In this document: in pieces, positions 27,503 to 37,005 of the stretch
Layout: each line of letters opens with the position of its first letter
Numbering within the stretch: the first letter of the stretch is position 1
Assembly: GCF_008757455.1 (NCBI RefSeq)
Contig: NZ_VCMV01000021.1
Coordinates: 1 to 64,000 of the forward strand
Direction: 5' to 3'
DNA from: Microvirga brassicacearum
Lineage (GTDB): Bacteria > Pseudomonadota > Alphaproteobacteria > Rhizobiales > Beijerinckiaceae
Length of the DNA: 64,000 nucleotides
Notes under the pieces: generated by a model
The model's input: only the letters and a program-made list of their open reading frames with translations
What the model was told of the DNA's origin: nothing
The model's database searches: none
Position numbers and translations under genes: made by a program

Positions 27503-28254
27503 AAATTGACCTCTCCCACCGTCGTGCCATCGTCACCGGGGCGGCACAAGGCATCGGTCGCAGCATCGTGAAGACGCTTGCCGCCGATGGAGTCCGCGTC
27601 GCAGCCTTCGATCTCGACGAGGCCGGCTTGCGCCACGCCGCAGAGGCGGGCGCAACAATCACGCACACTCTGGACCTCTCCGACCGCGATGCTGTCGGCG
27701 AGGCGGTGCGGGGTACGGCCGAAAAGCTCGGCGGCATCGACATTCTGATCAACTGTGCTGGCGGCGTCCGCGGGCAGGTCGGTCGGCCAATCGAAGAGGT
27801 CAGCGAACAGGATTGGCTGGTGCTGTTCGAGGCCAATGTGCACGGCGCGTTCTGGTGCTCGCAAGCCGCGGCTCCGCACATGAAGGCCGGGGGCTTTGGC
27901 CGGATCGTCAACATTGCGTCGGGCGCCGGATTGCGCCCGAGCCTCACGGGCATCCAGGCCTACACCGCGTCGAAGCATGCGCTGGTGGGCCTGACCAAGC
28001 AGTTGAGTTTCGAACTCGGCCCCTTCGGCATTACCGTCAACAGCATCGCGCCGGGATTCGTGCTCTCGAACCCCGCCACCCAACGTCAGTGGGAAAGCTA
28101 TGGCGCCGAGGGACAGCAACGTCTGCTCGAGAGCATTCACACCCGGCGCCTCGGCCGACCGCAGGATATCGCCGACACGGTGATGTTTTTCGCATCCGAT
28201 GCTGCCGGCTGGATCTCTGGTCAGATCCTCTCGGTGGATGGCGGGCGATCGTAG
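27499..28254 (+). CDS. Short-chain dehydrogenase/reductase (SDR)
   Basis: 251 aa. The cofactor motif TGAAQGIG follows residue 13; NCAGG, the catalytic Ser (NIASGAG) and YTASK are all present, and the end (GQILSVDGG) is classical. Asp at DLDEAG after beta-2 favours NAD(H). The ATGA overlap with the upstream gene shows translational coupling. The substrate is unknown. Confidence 0.92.
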   Translation: MKIDLSHRRAIVTGAAQGIGRSIVKTLAADGVRVAAFDLDEAGLRHAAEAGATITHTLDLSDRDAVGEAVRGTAEKLGGIDILINCAGGVRGQVGRPIEEVSEQDWLVLFEANVHGAFWCSQAAAPHMKAGGFGRIVNIASGAGLRPSLTGIQAYTASKHALVGLTKQLSFELGPFGITVNSIAPGFVLSNPATQRQWESYGAEGQQRLLESIHTRRLGRPQDIADTVMFFASDAAGWISGQILSVDGGRS

Positions 28255-28313
28255 ATTGAGTTTCGAGGTCGCGGTGGCCTCCACCAACGGAAATTTCTAA
28301 GGGAGCAAGCGGT

Positions 28314-29213
28314 TTGGACGAGATGCAGCAGGAACCTTGGGCCTGGCAGGACGATGTCTGGCGCGACAAGGTCAATCACGTGCGTGCCGGACGATCGATG
28401 AAGCCTGCACGGTGGAAGAACGGTGCGCGTTGTGCAGTCGCCTTCTCGTTCGATTCTGACCACGAAACCAATGAATTGCGTGACGGCGGACAATCGATCG
28501 GGCGCATGTCCCAGGGCCAATATGGCAACCGAAAAGGGGTTCCGCGAATTCTCGACGCGCTGGAAAAGCACGACGTCAGGGCAACATTCTTCGTGCCGGC
28601 GGTGACCGCCCTGCTCTATGAAGATGAGCAGCGGCGGGTTGCTGCGGCCGGTCATGAACTCGGAATTCACGGGTGGATTCACGAACTCAACAGTCAGCTT
28701 CCCTATGAGACCGAGCGCGATCTCATGTTCCGGGCAGCCGACACGCTCGAACGCGTCAGTGGAACACGACCCGTCGGCATGCGCACGCCGTCGTGGGATT
28801 TCAGCCCCGATACGCTGCGGATCGAGCGTGAACTCGGCCTGCTCTACGATTCCTCGCTCATGGCCGACGATGATCCCTACGAACTCGTGGAAAAGGGTGA
28901 GGCGACCGGCATCGTGGAATTGCCGGTGGAATGGATTCGCGACGACGCGGTCTATTTCAATATGCACCGGTTCAACGGATTGCGCCCGCATACCGCTCCA
29001 GCGGATGTCTATGATATCTTTTTCCGCGAGTTCGAGAGAGCCTACGAGGAAGGCGGCCTCTTTCTGCTGACCATGCATCCGCACGTCACCGGGTACCGCT
29101 CGCGCATTTGGATTCTCGAGAAACTGCTGGCGGAGATCACGCGGCGCGCCGACGTGTGGATCGCAACACATGCCGAGATCGCCGCATACGTGAAGGCGGA
29201 GTGCCCCGCATGA
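28314..29213 (+). CDS. Polysaccharide-deacetylase/PuuE-type hydrolase, possible cyclic imidase
   Basis: 299 aa. The TTG at 28314 is chosen because GGGAG is eight bases upstream; the ATG at 28323 is too far from it. NodB-fold metal motifs are visible: Asp in SFDSDHE, the HxxxH in LGIHGWIHE, and a late His (LLTMHPHV). The sequence resembles HpPgdA and bacterial cyclic-imide hydrolases and PuuE allantoinase more than chitooligosaccharide deacetylases, and there is no signal peptide, so it is cytoplasmic. Opening a cyclic imide or hydantoin-like ring is my inference from family and neighbours. Confidence 0.8.
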   Translation: MDEMQQEPWAWQDDVWRDKVNHVRAGRSMKPARWKNGARCAVAFSFDSDHETNELRDGGQSIGRMSQGQYGNRKGVPRILDALEKHDVRATFFVPAVTALLYEDEQRRVAAAGHELGIHGWIHELNSQLPYETERDLMFRAADTLERVSGTRPVGMRTPSWDFSPDTLRIERELGLLYDSSLMADDDPYELVEKGEATGIVELPVEWIRDDAVYFNMHRFNGLRPHTAPADVYDIFFREFERAYEEGGLFLLTMHPHVTGYRSRIWILEKLLAEITRRADVWIATHAEIAAYVKAECPA

Positions 29214-30274
29214 CGTCGCTTTTTCGTGCACGCGATGCGGGACTCGCCTGCGGTCGTACGGAGACGGGCGTCCGCAACAGCATCACGGATGTGCCGGGCG
29301 TTCGCGTCGGTCACCGGACTCTCAATCACGGCGGCATTCGCACGGGTGTGACCGCGATCGTTCCCCCAGCGTCAAATGCCTATCGCGAGAAGCCTGTCGC
29401 GGCGGTCCATGTCCTCAACGGCTTCGGCAAGAGCGCCGGGTTGGTTCAAATCGAGGAACTCGGAACGATCGAGACACCTTTGCTCCTCACCAATACGCTC
29501 GCGGTCGGCACCTGCTGCACCGCCCTCGTCCGTCATGCCATCGGCGCCAACCCGGACATTGGACGGGAGACGGCGACCGTGAATCCGGTGGTGCTCGAAT
29601 GCAATGACGGCTTTCTCAACGACATTCAGGCACTTGCCGTGACCGAAGCGGACGCCACCGCGGCACTGGACGCCGCATCGGCGGATTTCGTATCCGGCGC
29701 GGTCGGGGCCGGTTGCGGGATGAGTGCGTTCGGGTTCAAGGGCGGCATCGGCACATCCTCCCGCCGGATCGCCCTCGACGACGAGAGTTTTCATCTGGGC
29801 GTTCTGGTGCTCGCCAATTTCGGGCGCGCCGGAGATCTTCGTCTTCCCGATGGAACGCTTGTGCGGCCGCCGTCGGCGGTCGACGGCGAGACCACGGAGA
29901 AGGGTTCAGTCATTATCGTTATGGCGACCGATATTCCGCTGGGCGACCGCCAGCTCAAGCGCGTCATTCGCCGCGCCGGCGCCGGCTTGGCGCGCCTTGG
30001 CTCATTCTGGGGGCATGGAAGCGGCGATATTGCACTTGGATTCACGACGGCGAACACGGTGCTTCACGACGAGCGCGCCGCGCTCATCGACCAACGCGTA
30101 CTCAACGAGGACCGCATCGATCTTCTTTTCGAGGCAATGGCCGACGCGACGCAGGAGGCGGTACTGGATGCTCTCGTCGCCGCCGGTCCCATGACCGGTC
30201 GCAACGGCCATCACCGGCCCGGCCTCGCAGACACTTTGATCCAGCTTCGTTCAACGGGAACACCACGCTCATGA
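29210..30274 (+). CDS. P1-family (DmpA/BapA) aminopeptidase-type hydrolase
   Basis: 354 aa from the ATG at 29210, overlapping the upstream stop (ATGA); the longer frame from 29108 runs inside the previous gene. Family signatures are NSITDVPGVRVGH near the N-terminus and GFKGGIGTSSR. P1 enzymes are self-cleaving Ntn-type hydrolases; DmpA takes L- and D-amino acid amides, BapA takes beta-peptides. DmpA cleaves itself before Ser250. The corresponding stretch here reads GAGCGMS, so the likely nucleophile is Cys169. Confidence 0.88.
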   Translation: MTSLFRARDAGLACGRTETGVRNSITDVPGVRVGHRTLNHGGIRTGVTAIVPPASNAYREKPVAAVHVLNGFGKSAGLVQIEELGTIETPLLLTNTLAVGTCCTALVRHAIGANPDIGRETATVNPVVLECNDGFLNDIQALAVTEADATAALDAASADFVSGAVGAGCGMSAFGFKGGIGTSSRRIALDDESFHLGVLVLANFGRAGDLRLPDGTLVRPPSAVDGETTEKGSVIIVMATDIPLGDRQLKRVIRRAGAGLARLGSFWGHGSGDIALGFTTANTVLHDERAALIDQRVLNEDRIDLLFEAMADATQEAVLDALVAAGPMTGRNGHHRPGLADTLIQLRSTGTPRS

Positions 30275-31239
30275 CAAGCGCCTTGTCGTCCAAAACCGAT
30301 TTCACCCTCGCCGTTCATGGCGGCGCCGGTACGATTCTGCGTACGAAGATGACGCCTGAACGCGAAGCAGCCTATCATGCCGGGCTACGCCGGGCGCTCG
30401 AAGCAGGGCGCGTCGTGCTGGCGGATGGCGGAACGGCCATCGACGCGGTGACCGCGGCCGTGATGACGCTGGAGGACGAGCCGCTGTTCAACGCAGGGCG
30501 CGGCGCGGTCTACACATCGGCGGGCCTGCAGGAAATGGACGCCGCCATCATGGATGGTCGTGATCGCGCGGCCGGGGCCATCGCCGGCATCTGCGGTCCA
30601 CGCAATCCGATCCTTGCAGCCCGCGCCGTGATGGAGAAATCCGACCACGTGTTTCTGATCGGCGACAACGCCCTGAACTTCTGCCGCCAGAACGGCATCG
30701 CGTTTGAGGACGCGTCCTATTTCTTCACCGATCAACGCTGGGACGCGTTGCAGGAAACACTGGCGATGCGACGGAGCGGCGGGGAGGATCACGACGAATC
30801 CCGCAAGCACGGCACGGTCGGCGCCGTGGCGCGCGACCGCAATGGCCATCTGGCGGCTGCGACTTCGACCGGGGGCATGACGGCGAAGGCTCCCGGCCGT
30901 GTTGGCGACAGCCCCGTGATCGGCGCGGGCACATGGGCCGATGACGAGACCTGCGCCGTCTCCGGCACCGGCCACGGCGAAATTTTCATCCGCTACGCTG
31001 CCGGTCACGAAATCGCGTCTCGCCTCCGCTATGCGGGGCAAAATCTCCAACAAGCCGTGCACGGTGTCGTCGTCGACGTTCTGGCGCCAGTTGGAGGTTC
31101 AGGCGGAGTCATCGCGGTCGATAGAAGCGGCGCGTTCTCGTTGACCTTCAATTGCTCCGGAATGTATCGCGGTGTCGTCACCGGTGACGGAGTTTTGCGT
31201 ACCGCGATCTACGACGAACCTCTCGTCGACTTTCGCTAA
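30271..31239 (+). CDS. iaaA: Isoaspartyl peptidase / type III L-asparaginase
   Basis: 322 aa from the ATG at 30271 (overlap ATGA with the P1 gene). The plant-type asparaginase fold is clear: AVHGGAGTI at the N-terminus, LFNAGRGAV, the autocleavage site before Thr182 (RKHGTVGAV), and GDSPVIGAGTWAD. It matures to an alpha/beta heterotetramer and hydrolyses beta-aspartyl dipeptides and asparagine. It is the last gene of the rightward operon. Beta-aspartyl products would fit hydrolysis of aminosuccinimide or isoaspartyl peptides by its neighbours. Confidence 0.92.
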   Translation: MTSALSSKTDFTLAVHGGAGTILRTKMTPEREAAYHAGLRRALEAGRVVLADGGTAIDAVTAAVMTLEDEPLFNAGRGAVYTSAGLQEMDAAIMDGRDRAAGAIAGICGPRNPILAARAVMEKSDHVFLIGDNALNFCRQNGIAFEDASYFFTDQRWDALQETLAMRRSGGEDHDESRKHGTVGAVARDRNGHLAAATSTGGMTAKAPGRVGDSPVIGAGTWADDETCAVSGTGHGEIFIRYAAGHEIASRLRYAGQNLQQAVHGVVVDVLAPVGGSGGVIAVDRSGAFSLTFNCSGMYRGVVTGDGVLRTAIYDEPLVDFR

Positions 31240-31247
31240 ACGGTCGC

Positions 31248-32138
31248 TCAATAAGCCCAGCGTTGTGCCTTCGCGACGAGAAAGTCCCGGAAGATCTGCA
31301 CTCTTGCGACCGAGCGCATTTCTTCCGGATAGACGAGGTAACTGTCGAGCGTCGGCATCTCGACCTCCCGCAGGACTCGCTTCACGTTCGGGTTGCCGCC
31401 CATCGCATAATCCGGTGCCATGCCGATTCCGGTGCCGGTCTCGATCGCTCGCCGGAGAGCGAGGCTGTCATTGACCATGAGGCGATTGGGGCGCGGATCC
31501 TTTGGGTTGCGTCCCAGGCTGGTCAATCGGTGCAGGTTCAGGATGAACGCAGGCTGATCACCCCCCAGAGAGACAATGCGGTGGCGATCAAGATCCGCCA
31601 CGCTCTCCGGCTCACCGAAGCGATCCACGTACGCGAGAGACGCGTAGGCATGATAGTGAATGGTGAACAGGCGCCGCTGGATCAGATCCGGCTGAGCCGG
31701 GCGTCGCAGCCGGATCGCCACGTCCGCTTCCCGCATAGCGAGGTCGAGTTCGTCGTTTGTAAGAATCAGCTGAATGTTCACTTCGGGATAAGCATCGAGG
31801 AATTCGGTGATGCGCTGGGCAAGCCAAATTCCGCCAATCCCGACAGTCGCAGTGATCTTGAGATCGCCAGCGGGTCGGTCGCTGGTTTCCGTGAGACGCT
31901 GGCGCGTCGCCTCAAGTCGCAGATGCACGTCGCGGGCTGCTCTGTGGAGCACGTCACCATGTTCGGTCAGGATGAGGCCGCGGGCGTGGCGATGGAAGAG
32001 GGGAACTTTTAAATCGCGCTCGAGCGCGCTGATCTGACGGCTCACCGAGGATTGGTTCAGTCCGAGCTTCTCACTCGCCCGGGTGAAATTCCCGGCTTCC
32101 GCAACCTCGTAGAAAAGTCGGATCTTGTCCCAATCCAA
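31248..32138 (-). CDS. LysR-family transcriptional regulator
   Basis: 296 aa with a TTG start; GAGGG lies seven bases upstream, and family members start at this residue (MDWDKIRLF). HTH at about 17-36 (FTRASEKLGLNQSSVSRQIS), then a type 2 periplasmic-binding effector domain. It is convergent with iaaA, so a role in the peptide locus is uncertain. Similar MDWDKLR-type LysR proteins are common orphan regulators in Rhizobiales. Confidence 0.88.
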   Translation of the reverse strand: MDWDKIRLFYEVAEAGNFTRASEKLGLNQSSVSRQISALERDLKVPLFHRHARGLILTEHGDVLHRAARDVHLRLEATRQRLTETSDRPAGDLKITATVGIGGIWLAQRITEFLDAYPEVNIQLILTNDELDLAMREADVAIRLRRPAQPDLIQRRLFTIHYHAYASLAYVDRFGEPESVADLDRHRIVSLGGDQPAFILNLHRLTSLGRNPKDPRPNRLMVNDSLALRRAIETGTGIGMAPDYAMGGNPNVKRVLREVEMPTLDSYLVYPEEMRSVARVQIFRDFLVAKAQRWAY

Positions 32139-32431
32139 GGCGGACCCTCATTGTGCCGATTTGCAACCTTTTGGTGCACGGGCGGAGAACGCGAGACGTT
32201 CCGCAGCAATTCAGCCCCTACTCCCGATGCAGCCGTGTGACAACGGCTTTATCCTAAAGCATGACGAGGCAAAGTGGAGCGCCGTTTTTGTGAACCTCGT
32301 GCTCGACAGACGGAAAAATCGGTCACGTTCTTGAGTTTGGACCGATTCGGTTCACGTGTTGGTGATCCAAGTTATAGAACACGGCGGCATGCTCAACTAG
32401 GAGCTCGCCGCCGCGCGTGTCGTTCCGCTCG

Positions 32432-33229
32432 CTAGATGAACCTGCCGAGGAAGGCCCGGGTGCGAGGGTGCGCGGGATTGACCAGCACATCCTCGGGCTT
32501 TCCCTGCTCGACGATGTGTCCCCCATCCATAAAGACGACGCGGTCGGCGGCTTCTTTGGCGAAACCGATTTCATGCGTGACGACGATCATGGTGAGGCCC
32601 TGATCGGCAAGATCGCGCATCGCGGCGAGGACTTCACCAACCAGCTCCGGATCCAGCGCTGAGGTGGGCTCATCGAAGAGCATGAGCTTCGGCTTGATCG
32701 CCAGCGCGCGAGCAATCGCAACGCGCTGCTGCTGTCCGCCCGACAATTGCCGCGGATAGGCGTCGGCCTTCTCGGTGAGACCCACGCGCTGCAGCAAGGC
32801 AAGCGCGTAGGCTTCTGCCTCTCGTCTGCTTTCACCGTGAATGCCGATGGGCGCTTCGATGATGTTCTGCAGCACGGTGAGATGCGGATAGAGATTGAAC
32901 TGCTGAAACACCATGCCGATCTGCTGGCGCTGGCGAGCGATGGCGCGCGATGACAGTTTCTGCAGGCGTCGTCCGCGCAGCTGGTAGCCCATCTGCTCGC
33001 CACCGACCATGATCGAGCCGCGATCCATCGCCTCGAGATGGTTGATGCATCGCAGAAACGTGGATTTTCCGGAGCCGGACGGGCCGAGGACGACGACGGT
33101 CTCGCCGGGCCAGACATCGAGATCGATGCCCTTGAGAACCTCGTTGTCGCCAAACGACTTATGCACGTTGCGGGCGACCACCAGAGGTCTGGCTGCGGTG
33201 ATGGCTTTTGTAGGGATCGGTGCGGTCAT
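32432..33229 (-). CDS. Polar amino acid-type ABC transporter ATPase
   Basis: 265 aa. Walker [13 protein letters not shown], signature [15 protein letters not shown], Walker [16 protein letters not shown]-loop VTHEIGFA; the GlnQ/HisP type. ATGA overlap with the permease gene. It is the last gene of the leftward operon that starts at 36906. Confidence 0.93.
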   Translation of the reverse strand: MTAPIPTKAITAARPLVVARNVHKSFGDNEVLKGIDLDVWPGETVVVLGPSGSGKSTFLRCINHLEAMDRGSIMVGGEQMGYQLRGRRLQKLSSRAIARQRQQIGMVFQQFNLYPHLTVLQNIIEAPIGIHGESRREAEAYALALLQRVGLTEKADAYPRQLSGGQQQRVAIARALAIKPKLMLFDEPTSALDPELVGEVLAAMRDLADQGLTMIVVTHEIGFAKEAADRVVFMDGGHIVEQGKPEDVLVNPAHPRTRAFLGRFI

Positions 33230-34188
33230 CGCGCATCTCCCATGTGGATCGCATCACTGATGACGTCGTCATCCGTTGCGCGACGCGCTTTCGTGGATGA
33301 GCCCTTCTCGCCGCGCGCGTAGTAGCGCTCGATGAAGGATTGGCCGACATTCAGGATGGAGGTGATGAGGAGATACCACAGGACTGCGACCATCAGCAGA
33401 GGGATGACCTCGAAAGTGCGGTTATAGACCGCCTGCACCGAATACAGCAGATCGCCCATGGCAATGACGCTGACCAGCGAGGTCGCCTTGATCATGCTGA
33501 TGAGCTGGTTTCCGGTGGGCGGGATAATGGAACGCATCGCTTGCGGAATGATGATGCGGCGCAAAGCGCGTCCCCGCGTCATCCCAAAGGCCTGCGTCGT
33601 CTCAACTTGCCCGGGATCCACCGACAACAGGCCGCCGCGGATGATCTCCGCCATGTAGGCGGCCTCGTTCAAAGCCAATCCGGCAATCGCCGCCGTCAGT
33701 GGGGTAATAAGATCGTTGGTGTTCCAGCGCGCCAGTTCCGGGCCGAAAGGAACACCGATCGAGATGACCGGAAACAGGGTGGAGAGATTGTACCAGAAGA
33801 TCAGCTGCACCAGCAGCGGCGTGCCGCGAAAGAACCAGATGTAGATGCTGGATAGGGCGACCAGCAGTTTCGTCTCGGAGAGGCGCGCGATGGCGAGGAA
33901 GAGACCGATCACAACGCCGATGAGCATCGCCACCACGGTGAGGCCGAGGGTGACCGACAGGCCACGCATGATCGACTCAGCGGTGAACCATTGTGCAACG
34001 ACCGACCATTCGAAGTTCTTGTTGTGGGCGATGACCCAAAGAAAATCGACCGTGATGAGGATCGTCACGACCCAAAGGATCCAGCCGCCATAGTTGATGG
34101 GCCGGTGGGCATGAGCGACGTCGCGAAGCCTGAGCTCCGCGACGTCATCACCGGGGAGTGCCCCGGGTGTAAGCGCGCGATCCGTCAC
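33226..34188 (-). CDS. Polar amino acid-type ABC transporter permease
   Basis: 320 aa, HisM/GlnP family. The N-terminal 45 residues are an extra hydrophilic extension. The conserved coupling motif ([20 protein letters not shown]) and [14 protein letters not shown] are present. Only one permease gene is in the operon, so it probably works as a homodimer. Confidence 0.92.
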   Translation of the reverse strand: MTDRALTPGALPGDDVAELRLRDVAHAHRPINYGGWILWVVTILITVDFLWVIAHNKNFEWSVVAQWFTAESIMRGLSVTLGLTVVAMLIGVVIGLFLAIARLSETKLLVALSSIYIWFFRGTPLLVQLIFWYNLSTLFPVISIGVPFGPELARWNTNDLITPLTAAIAGLALNEAAYMAEIIRGGLLSVDPGQVETTQAFGMTRGRALRRIIIPQAMRSIIPPTGNQLISMIKATSLVSVIAMGDLLYSVQAVYNRTFEVIPLLMVAVLWYLLITSILNVGQSFIERYYARGEKGSSTKARRATDDDVISDAIHMGDAR

Positions 34189-35078
34189 TGCGGTCGCTTT
34201 CCTGCAAGGTTGATGCCTGGCGCCTTGAGCATGTTATTGTCGAGGCCCCACTTCTTCATGATGGTCGCGTAGGTGCCATTGTCGAACAGCTTCTTGTAGC
34301 CTTCGAGGATCACCGGTCCGAGGGGAGAATCCTTCGGCACCACCGTGCCCTGAAACAGGTCGTCGAAACCGTTCGATTGCCCGACCGCCGCAAGTTCAAG
34401 CTGCCCGTTCGATTGCTGGACAAAGTAGGTCAGGGGCGCCTGGGACGAGAAGAAACCGTCCGAGCGCTTCGAGCGGACCGCAAGAATCGACGTGGGTTGG
34501 TCGGGGAAAGATTGAACCTCGACGGCAGGTTTGCCCTCTTCGGTGCACTTAGTGGCCTGCTGCTTGATCACGCGTTCGGCGGAGCCGCCGGATTGCACGG
34601 CGATCTTGAGGCCGCAGGTATCGGCGAGCGACTTGATGCCTTTGGGATTGCCGATCTGCACTGCGAACACGACGTATTCCTGCACCCAATCGACAAAATC
34701 GTTGGCGGCCTGGCGCTCGGGGAAGTCGCCGACCGGACCGATCGCAAACTGATAGCGGCCGGATTTGATGCCGCTCAGCAGGCTCGACAATCCGCTGACG
34801 GATTCGTGCTTGACCTTGACGCCAAGAACCTCGCCCAGAGCATGCGCCAGGTCCGCGCTCGCGCCGCTCATGCTGCGCGTATCGCTGACGATTTCATAAG
34901 GAGGAAACGAGCCGCTGTTCACGGTGATCATCTCGCCGGCGTCCCGGATTTCCTTAGGCAACTTCGCGTGCAAGGTGGCATCGGCCGTCTGCACCGGAAT
35001 TTTGGCGTCCTGGGCCAACGACGGGCTGGAGAAAAGCGCCGCAGCGAGCAAGGCGGGGGCAAGAACTTTTGAATTCAT
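34185..35078 (-). CDS. Polar amino acid-type ABC substrate-binding protein
   Basis: 297 aa, Sec signal peptide ending at SLAQD. SBP family 3 features: FPPYEIVSD, DLAHALGEVLGVKV, RYQFAIGPVGDFPERQ. It would deliver an amino acid or an amide/aromatic derivative to the permease. Its stop overlaps the permease start. Confidence 0.9.
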   Translation of the reverse strand: MNSKVLAPALLAAALFSSPSLAQDAKIPVQTADATLHAKLPKEIRDAGEMITVNSGSFPPYEIVSDTRSMSGASADLAHALGEVLGVKVKHESVSGLSSLLSGIKSGRYQFAIGPVGDFPERQAANDFVDWVQEYVVFAVQIGNPKGIKSLADTCGLKIAVQSGGSAERVIKQQATKCTEEGKPAVEVQSFPDQPTSILAVRSKRSDGFFSSQAPLTYFVQQSNGQLELAAVGQSNGFDDLFQGTVVPKDSPLGPVILEGYKKLFDNGTYATIMKKWGLDNNMLKAPGINLAGKRPQ

Positions 35079-35110
35079 AGCGACATTCCCTTTGTTGGTG
35101 GCGAGCCTGT

Positions 35111-35938
35111 TCAGGCGATTGTTTGGTTGAGTTCAGGCTTGGCAAAGCGACGGTTTGCGAGAACCGGCAGGACGTTGCGCGCATAGGCAATGCGCGCGGC
35201 GTCGACCTCGGCGAACACCAGGGCGGGCGCTTCCGCTGCCCGCGCGATTGCGACGCCGAGCGGATCGACCACCATGCTGTTGCCGATATTGCGTTCCCCG
35301 CATTCACCCACGGCCACCACGTAGGCGGTATTCTCGAGCGCGCGTGCCGTGACGAGCACTTCCCAATGCGCCTCCTTGAGCGGTCCCTTGACCCAGGCGG
35401 AGGGGAGCACGAGGAGATCGGCCCCATCGAGCACGAGCCGTCGCGCCAATTCGGGAAAGCGTACGTCGTAGCAGGTCATCAGACCCACCTTGAACCCAGC
35501 CACGTCCACCAGCGCGGGCACGTCCCCGCCAGGCGTGACGTTGGTGGATTCCTTGGCCGAGAAGGCGTCGTAAAGGTGGAGCTTGCGGTACTCGGCGAGG
35601 ATTTCGCCGTTGCGGATGGCAATCAGCACATTCCAGACCCGGCCGTCGCCCGCCGGCGTATGAACGCTGGTCATTGTCGTCAGATTGTTGCCACGACTGG
35701 CCGCGAGCAACTGCGTCACGAAAGGGCCGTCGAGCTCTTGGGCTGCCTTAAGCACGAGGTTGGGATCGGCGATATCGCGCGCCAGAATGCCCTCGGGCAG
35801 GACCAGCAGATCCGCACCGCCCACCTGCGCCTCGCTCATCAGGCGCAGACATGTGTCGGCATTTTCCTGCCACTCGCGACTTACCGCGAATTGTCCAAGT
35901 GCTACTTTCATCGTCGGTGTTCCTGGCTGCGGTTTCAT
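35111..35938 (-). CDS. Carbon-nitrogen hydrolase (nitrilase superfamily) amidase
   Basis: 275 aa from an ATG overlapping the upstream stop; an ATG nine codons in (35911, MKVALGQF) is a possible true start. The Glu-Lys-Cys triad is complete: Glu49 (VLPEGIL), Lys119 (EYRKLHLYD), Cys156 (LMTCYDVRFPE). The HLYD and CYDVRFPE context is that of omega-amidase and aliphatic amidases, not of nitrilases acting on nitriles. It would hydrolyse an imported amide in the cytoplasm. Confidence 0.9.
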   Translation of the reverse strand: MKPQPGTPTMKVALGQFAVSREWQENADTCLRLMSEAQVGGADLLVLPEGILARDIADPNLVLKAAQELDGPFVTQLLAASRGNNLTTMTSVHTPAGDGRVWNVLIAIRNGEILAEYRKLHLYDAFSAKESTNVTPGGDVPALVDVAGFKVGLMTCYDVRFPELARRLVLDGADLLVLPSAWVKGPLKEAHWEVLVTARALENTAYVVAVGECGERNIGNSMVVDPLGVAIARAAEAPALVFAEVDAARIAYARNVLPVLANRRFAKPELNQTIA

Positions 35939-36906
35939 GACTGACCTAAGGCGCTTGCGGCGTCGGGAAAGAGATCGTGCGGCGTGAGAAGCTTATCGGT
36001 GAGTTTCTGGGCGTGCAGTTCGATGCCGAAATCGGCAATCATGCGCTCGTTGGCCTCAAGGCCGTTGCGGTTCCACGAGGCAGGCAGATCCTGCGCCACC
36101 TGTCGGATCTCGTCGATGATCCAAGGTGTGGTGTCGGCATATTTCGCCCGCTTCTCGAGCCAGACGCGGGCGGATTCATCGAGAATGTCGCTCAAGGCGC
36201 CGGGTAACCAGGGATGCGCGGCGACGATCTCGGGCTTGATCCCCAGCAGATGAATTCCCGGCACGTAGCCCACATCGTTGAAATAGGCGCGCTCGGCTTG
36301 TCGAAAGTCCGGCACCAATTGACGAAACGCGGAATCGGCGTCGAAAAAGCCGGGTGGCATGAAGGGCGTGAAGACCGCGTCAAGCCAACCCTCCCGCAGC
36401 AATTCCATCATCGGCCGCTCCCCCGGAACGGCCTCGATGCGCCCGGGGCGACCATAGCCCCCGAGGCGGTCGACGATAGGGTGGGATTTCGTAAGCCGGC
36501 CCACGAACCAGCTTGCTTCCTCTATGCCGACACCTTCGCGCCTCAACAGAGCGCGCGTCCAGGTATTGCCGGAATCCTGCCAGCCGGTGAGGCCGATACG
36601 TTTCCCCGCGAGCTCATCGAGCCGGGTGACGCCGCTGTTCTTGGAGGTGATGATGCAGCGATGCCGAAAGGCCCGCATCAGGAAATGAGGCACGCCGACA
36701 ATGGACGTCTCGCCCTTTGCACGTGCAAGCGAGTAGCGGCTGAACGACACCTCTCCGGCATCGTAAAGCGGATCGCTCGCGAGATCTTCCGGAAGCGTCT
36801 CGACGCGATGAACTTCGAGGTTGAAGTCCTTGGCGCGAAGGTCGCCCACCGCGAGAGGAACAATGTAATCCCAATCCCGCACCGCCAATCGAATCGTAAT
36901 GGTCAA
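35935..36906 (-). CDS. 4,5-dihydroxyphthalate decarboxylase-like (Pht5) protein
   Basis: 323 aa with a type 2 periplasmic-binding-protein fold but no signal peptide, so it is cytoplasmic. It resembles Pht5-type 4,5-dihydroxyphthalate decarboxylases (YDAGEVSFSRYSLA, RHRCIITSKNSGV, DELAGKRIGLTGWQDSGNTW, KPEIVAAHPWL). It is the first gene of the operon, divergent from the MocR regulator. A decarboxylase of an aromatic or heterocyclic acid is possible; a cytoplasmic sensor-like binding protein is the alternative. Confidence 0.75.
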   Translation of the reverse strand: MTITIRLAVRDWDYIVPLAVGDLRAKDFNLEVHRVETLPEDLASDPLYDAGEVSFSRYSLARAKGETSIVGVPHFLMRAFRHRCIITSKNSGVTRLDELAGKRIGLTGWQDSGNTWTRALLRREGVGIEEASWFVGRLTKSHPIVDRLGGYGRPGRIEAVPGERPMMELLREGWLDAVFTPFMPPGFFDADSAFRQLVPDFRQAERAYFNDVGYVPGIHLLGIKPEIVAAHPWLPGALSDILDESARVWLEKRAKYADTTPWIIDEIRQVAQDLPASWNRNGLEANERMIADFGIELHAQKLTDKLLTPHDLFPDAASALGQS

Positions 36907-36947
36907 GGCTGCTCCCTCGGCATGTTTGTCGTCGGTTAGCCAAATAT

Positions 36948-36995
36948 TAATTGTTTAATAGTGGCTGTACAATTATAGTTTTGTTACTGAACAAA
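36948..36995. promoter_or_regulatory. Candidate divergent operators upstream of the MocR gene
   Basis: Two inverted repeats sit in an AT-rich 99-nt gap: TAATTGT-N14-ACAATTA (36948-36975) and TTTGTT-N4-AACAAA (36980-36995). MocR regulators usually bind direct or inverted repeats in the gap to their divergent target. Which one is used cannot be decided by eye. Confidence 0.45.
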
Positions 36996-37005
36996 GAAAA
37001 CGAAC

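Noticed and set aside
27127-28287. 386-aa minus-strand open frame
   Set aside because: Antisense to the KPR/SDR genes, which overlap each other in a coupled operon.
28221-29231. 336-aa minus-strand open frame
   Set aside because: Antisense to the polysaccharide-deacetylase-family gene; no motif, and it would run against the operon.
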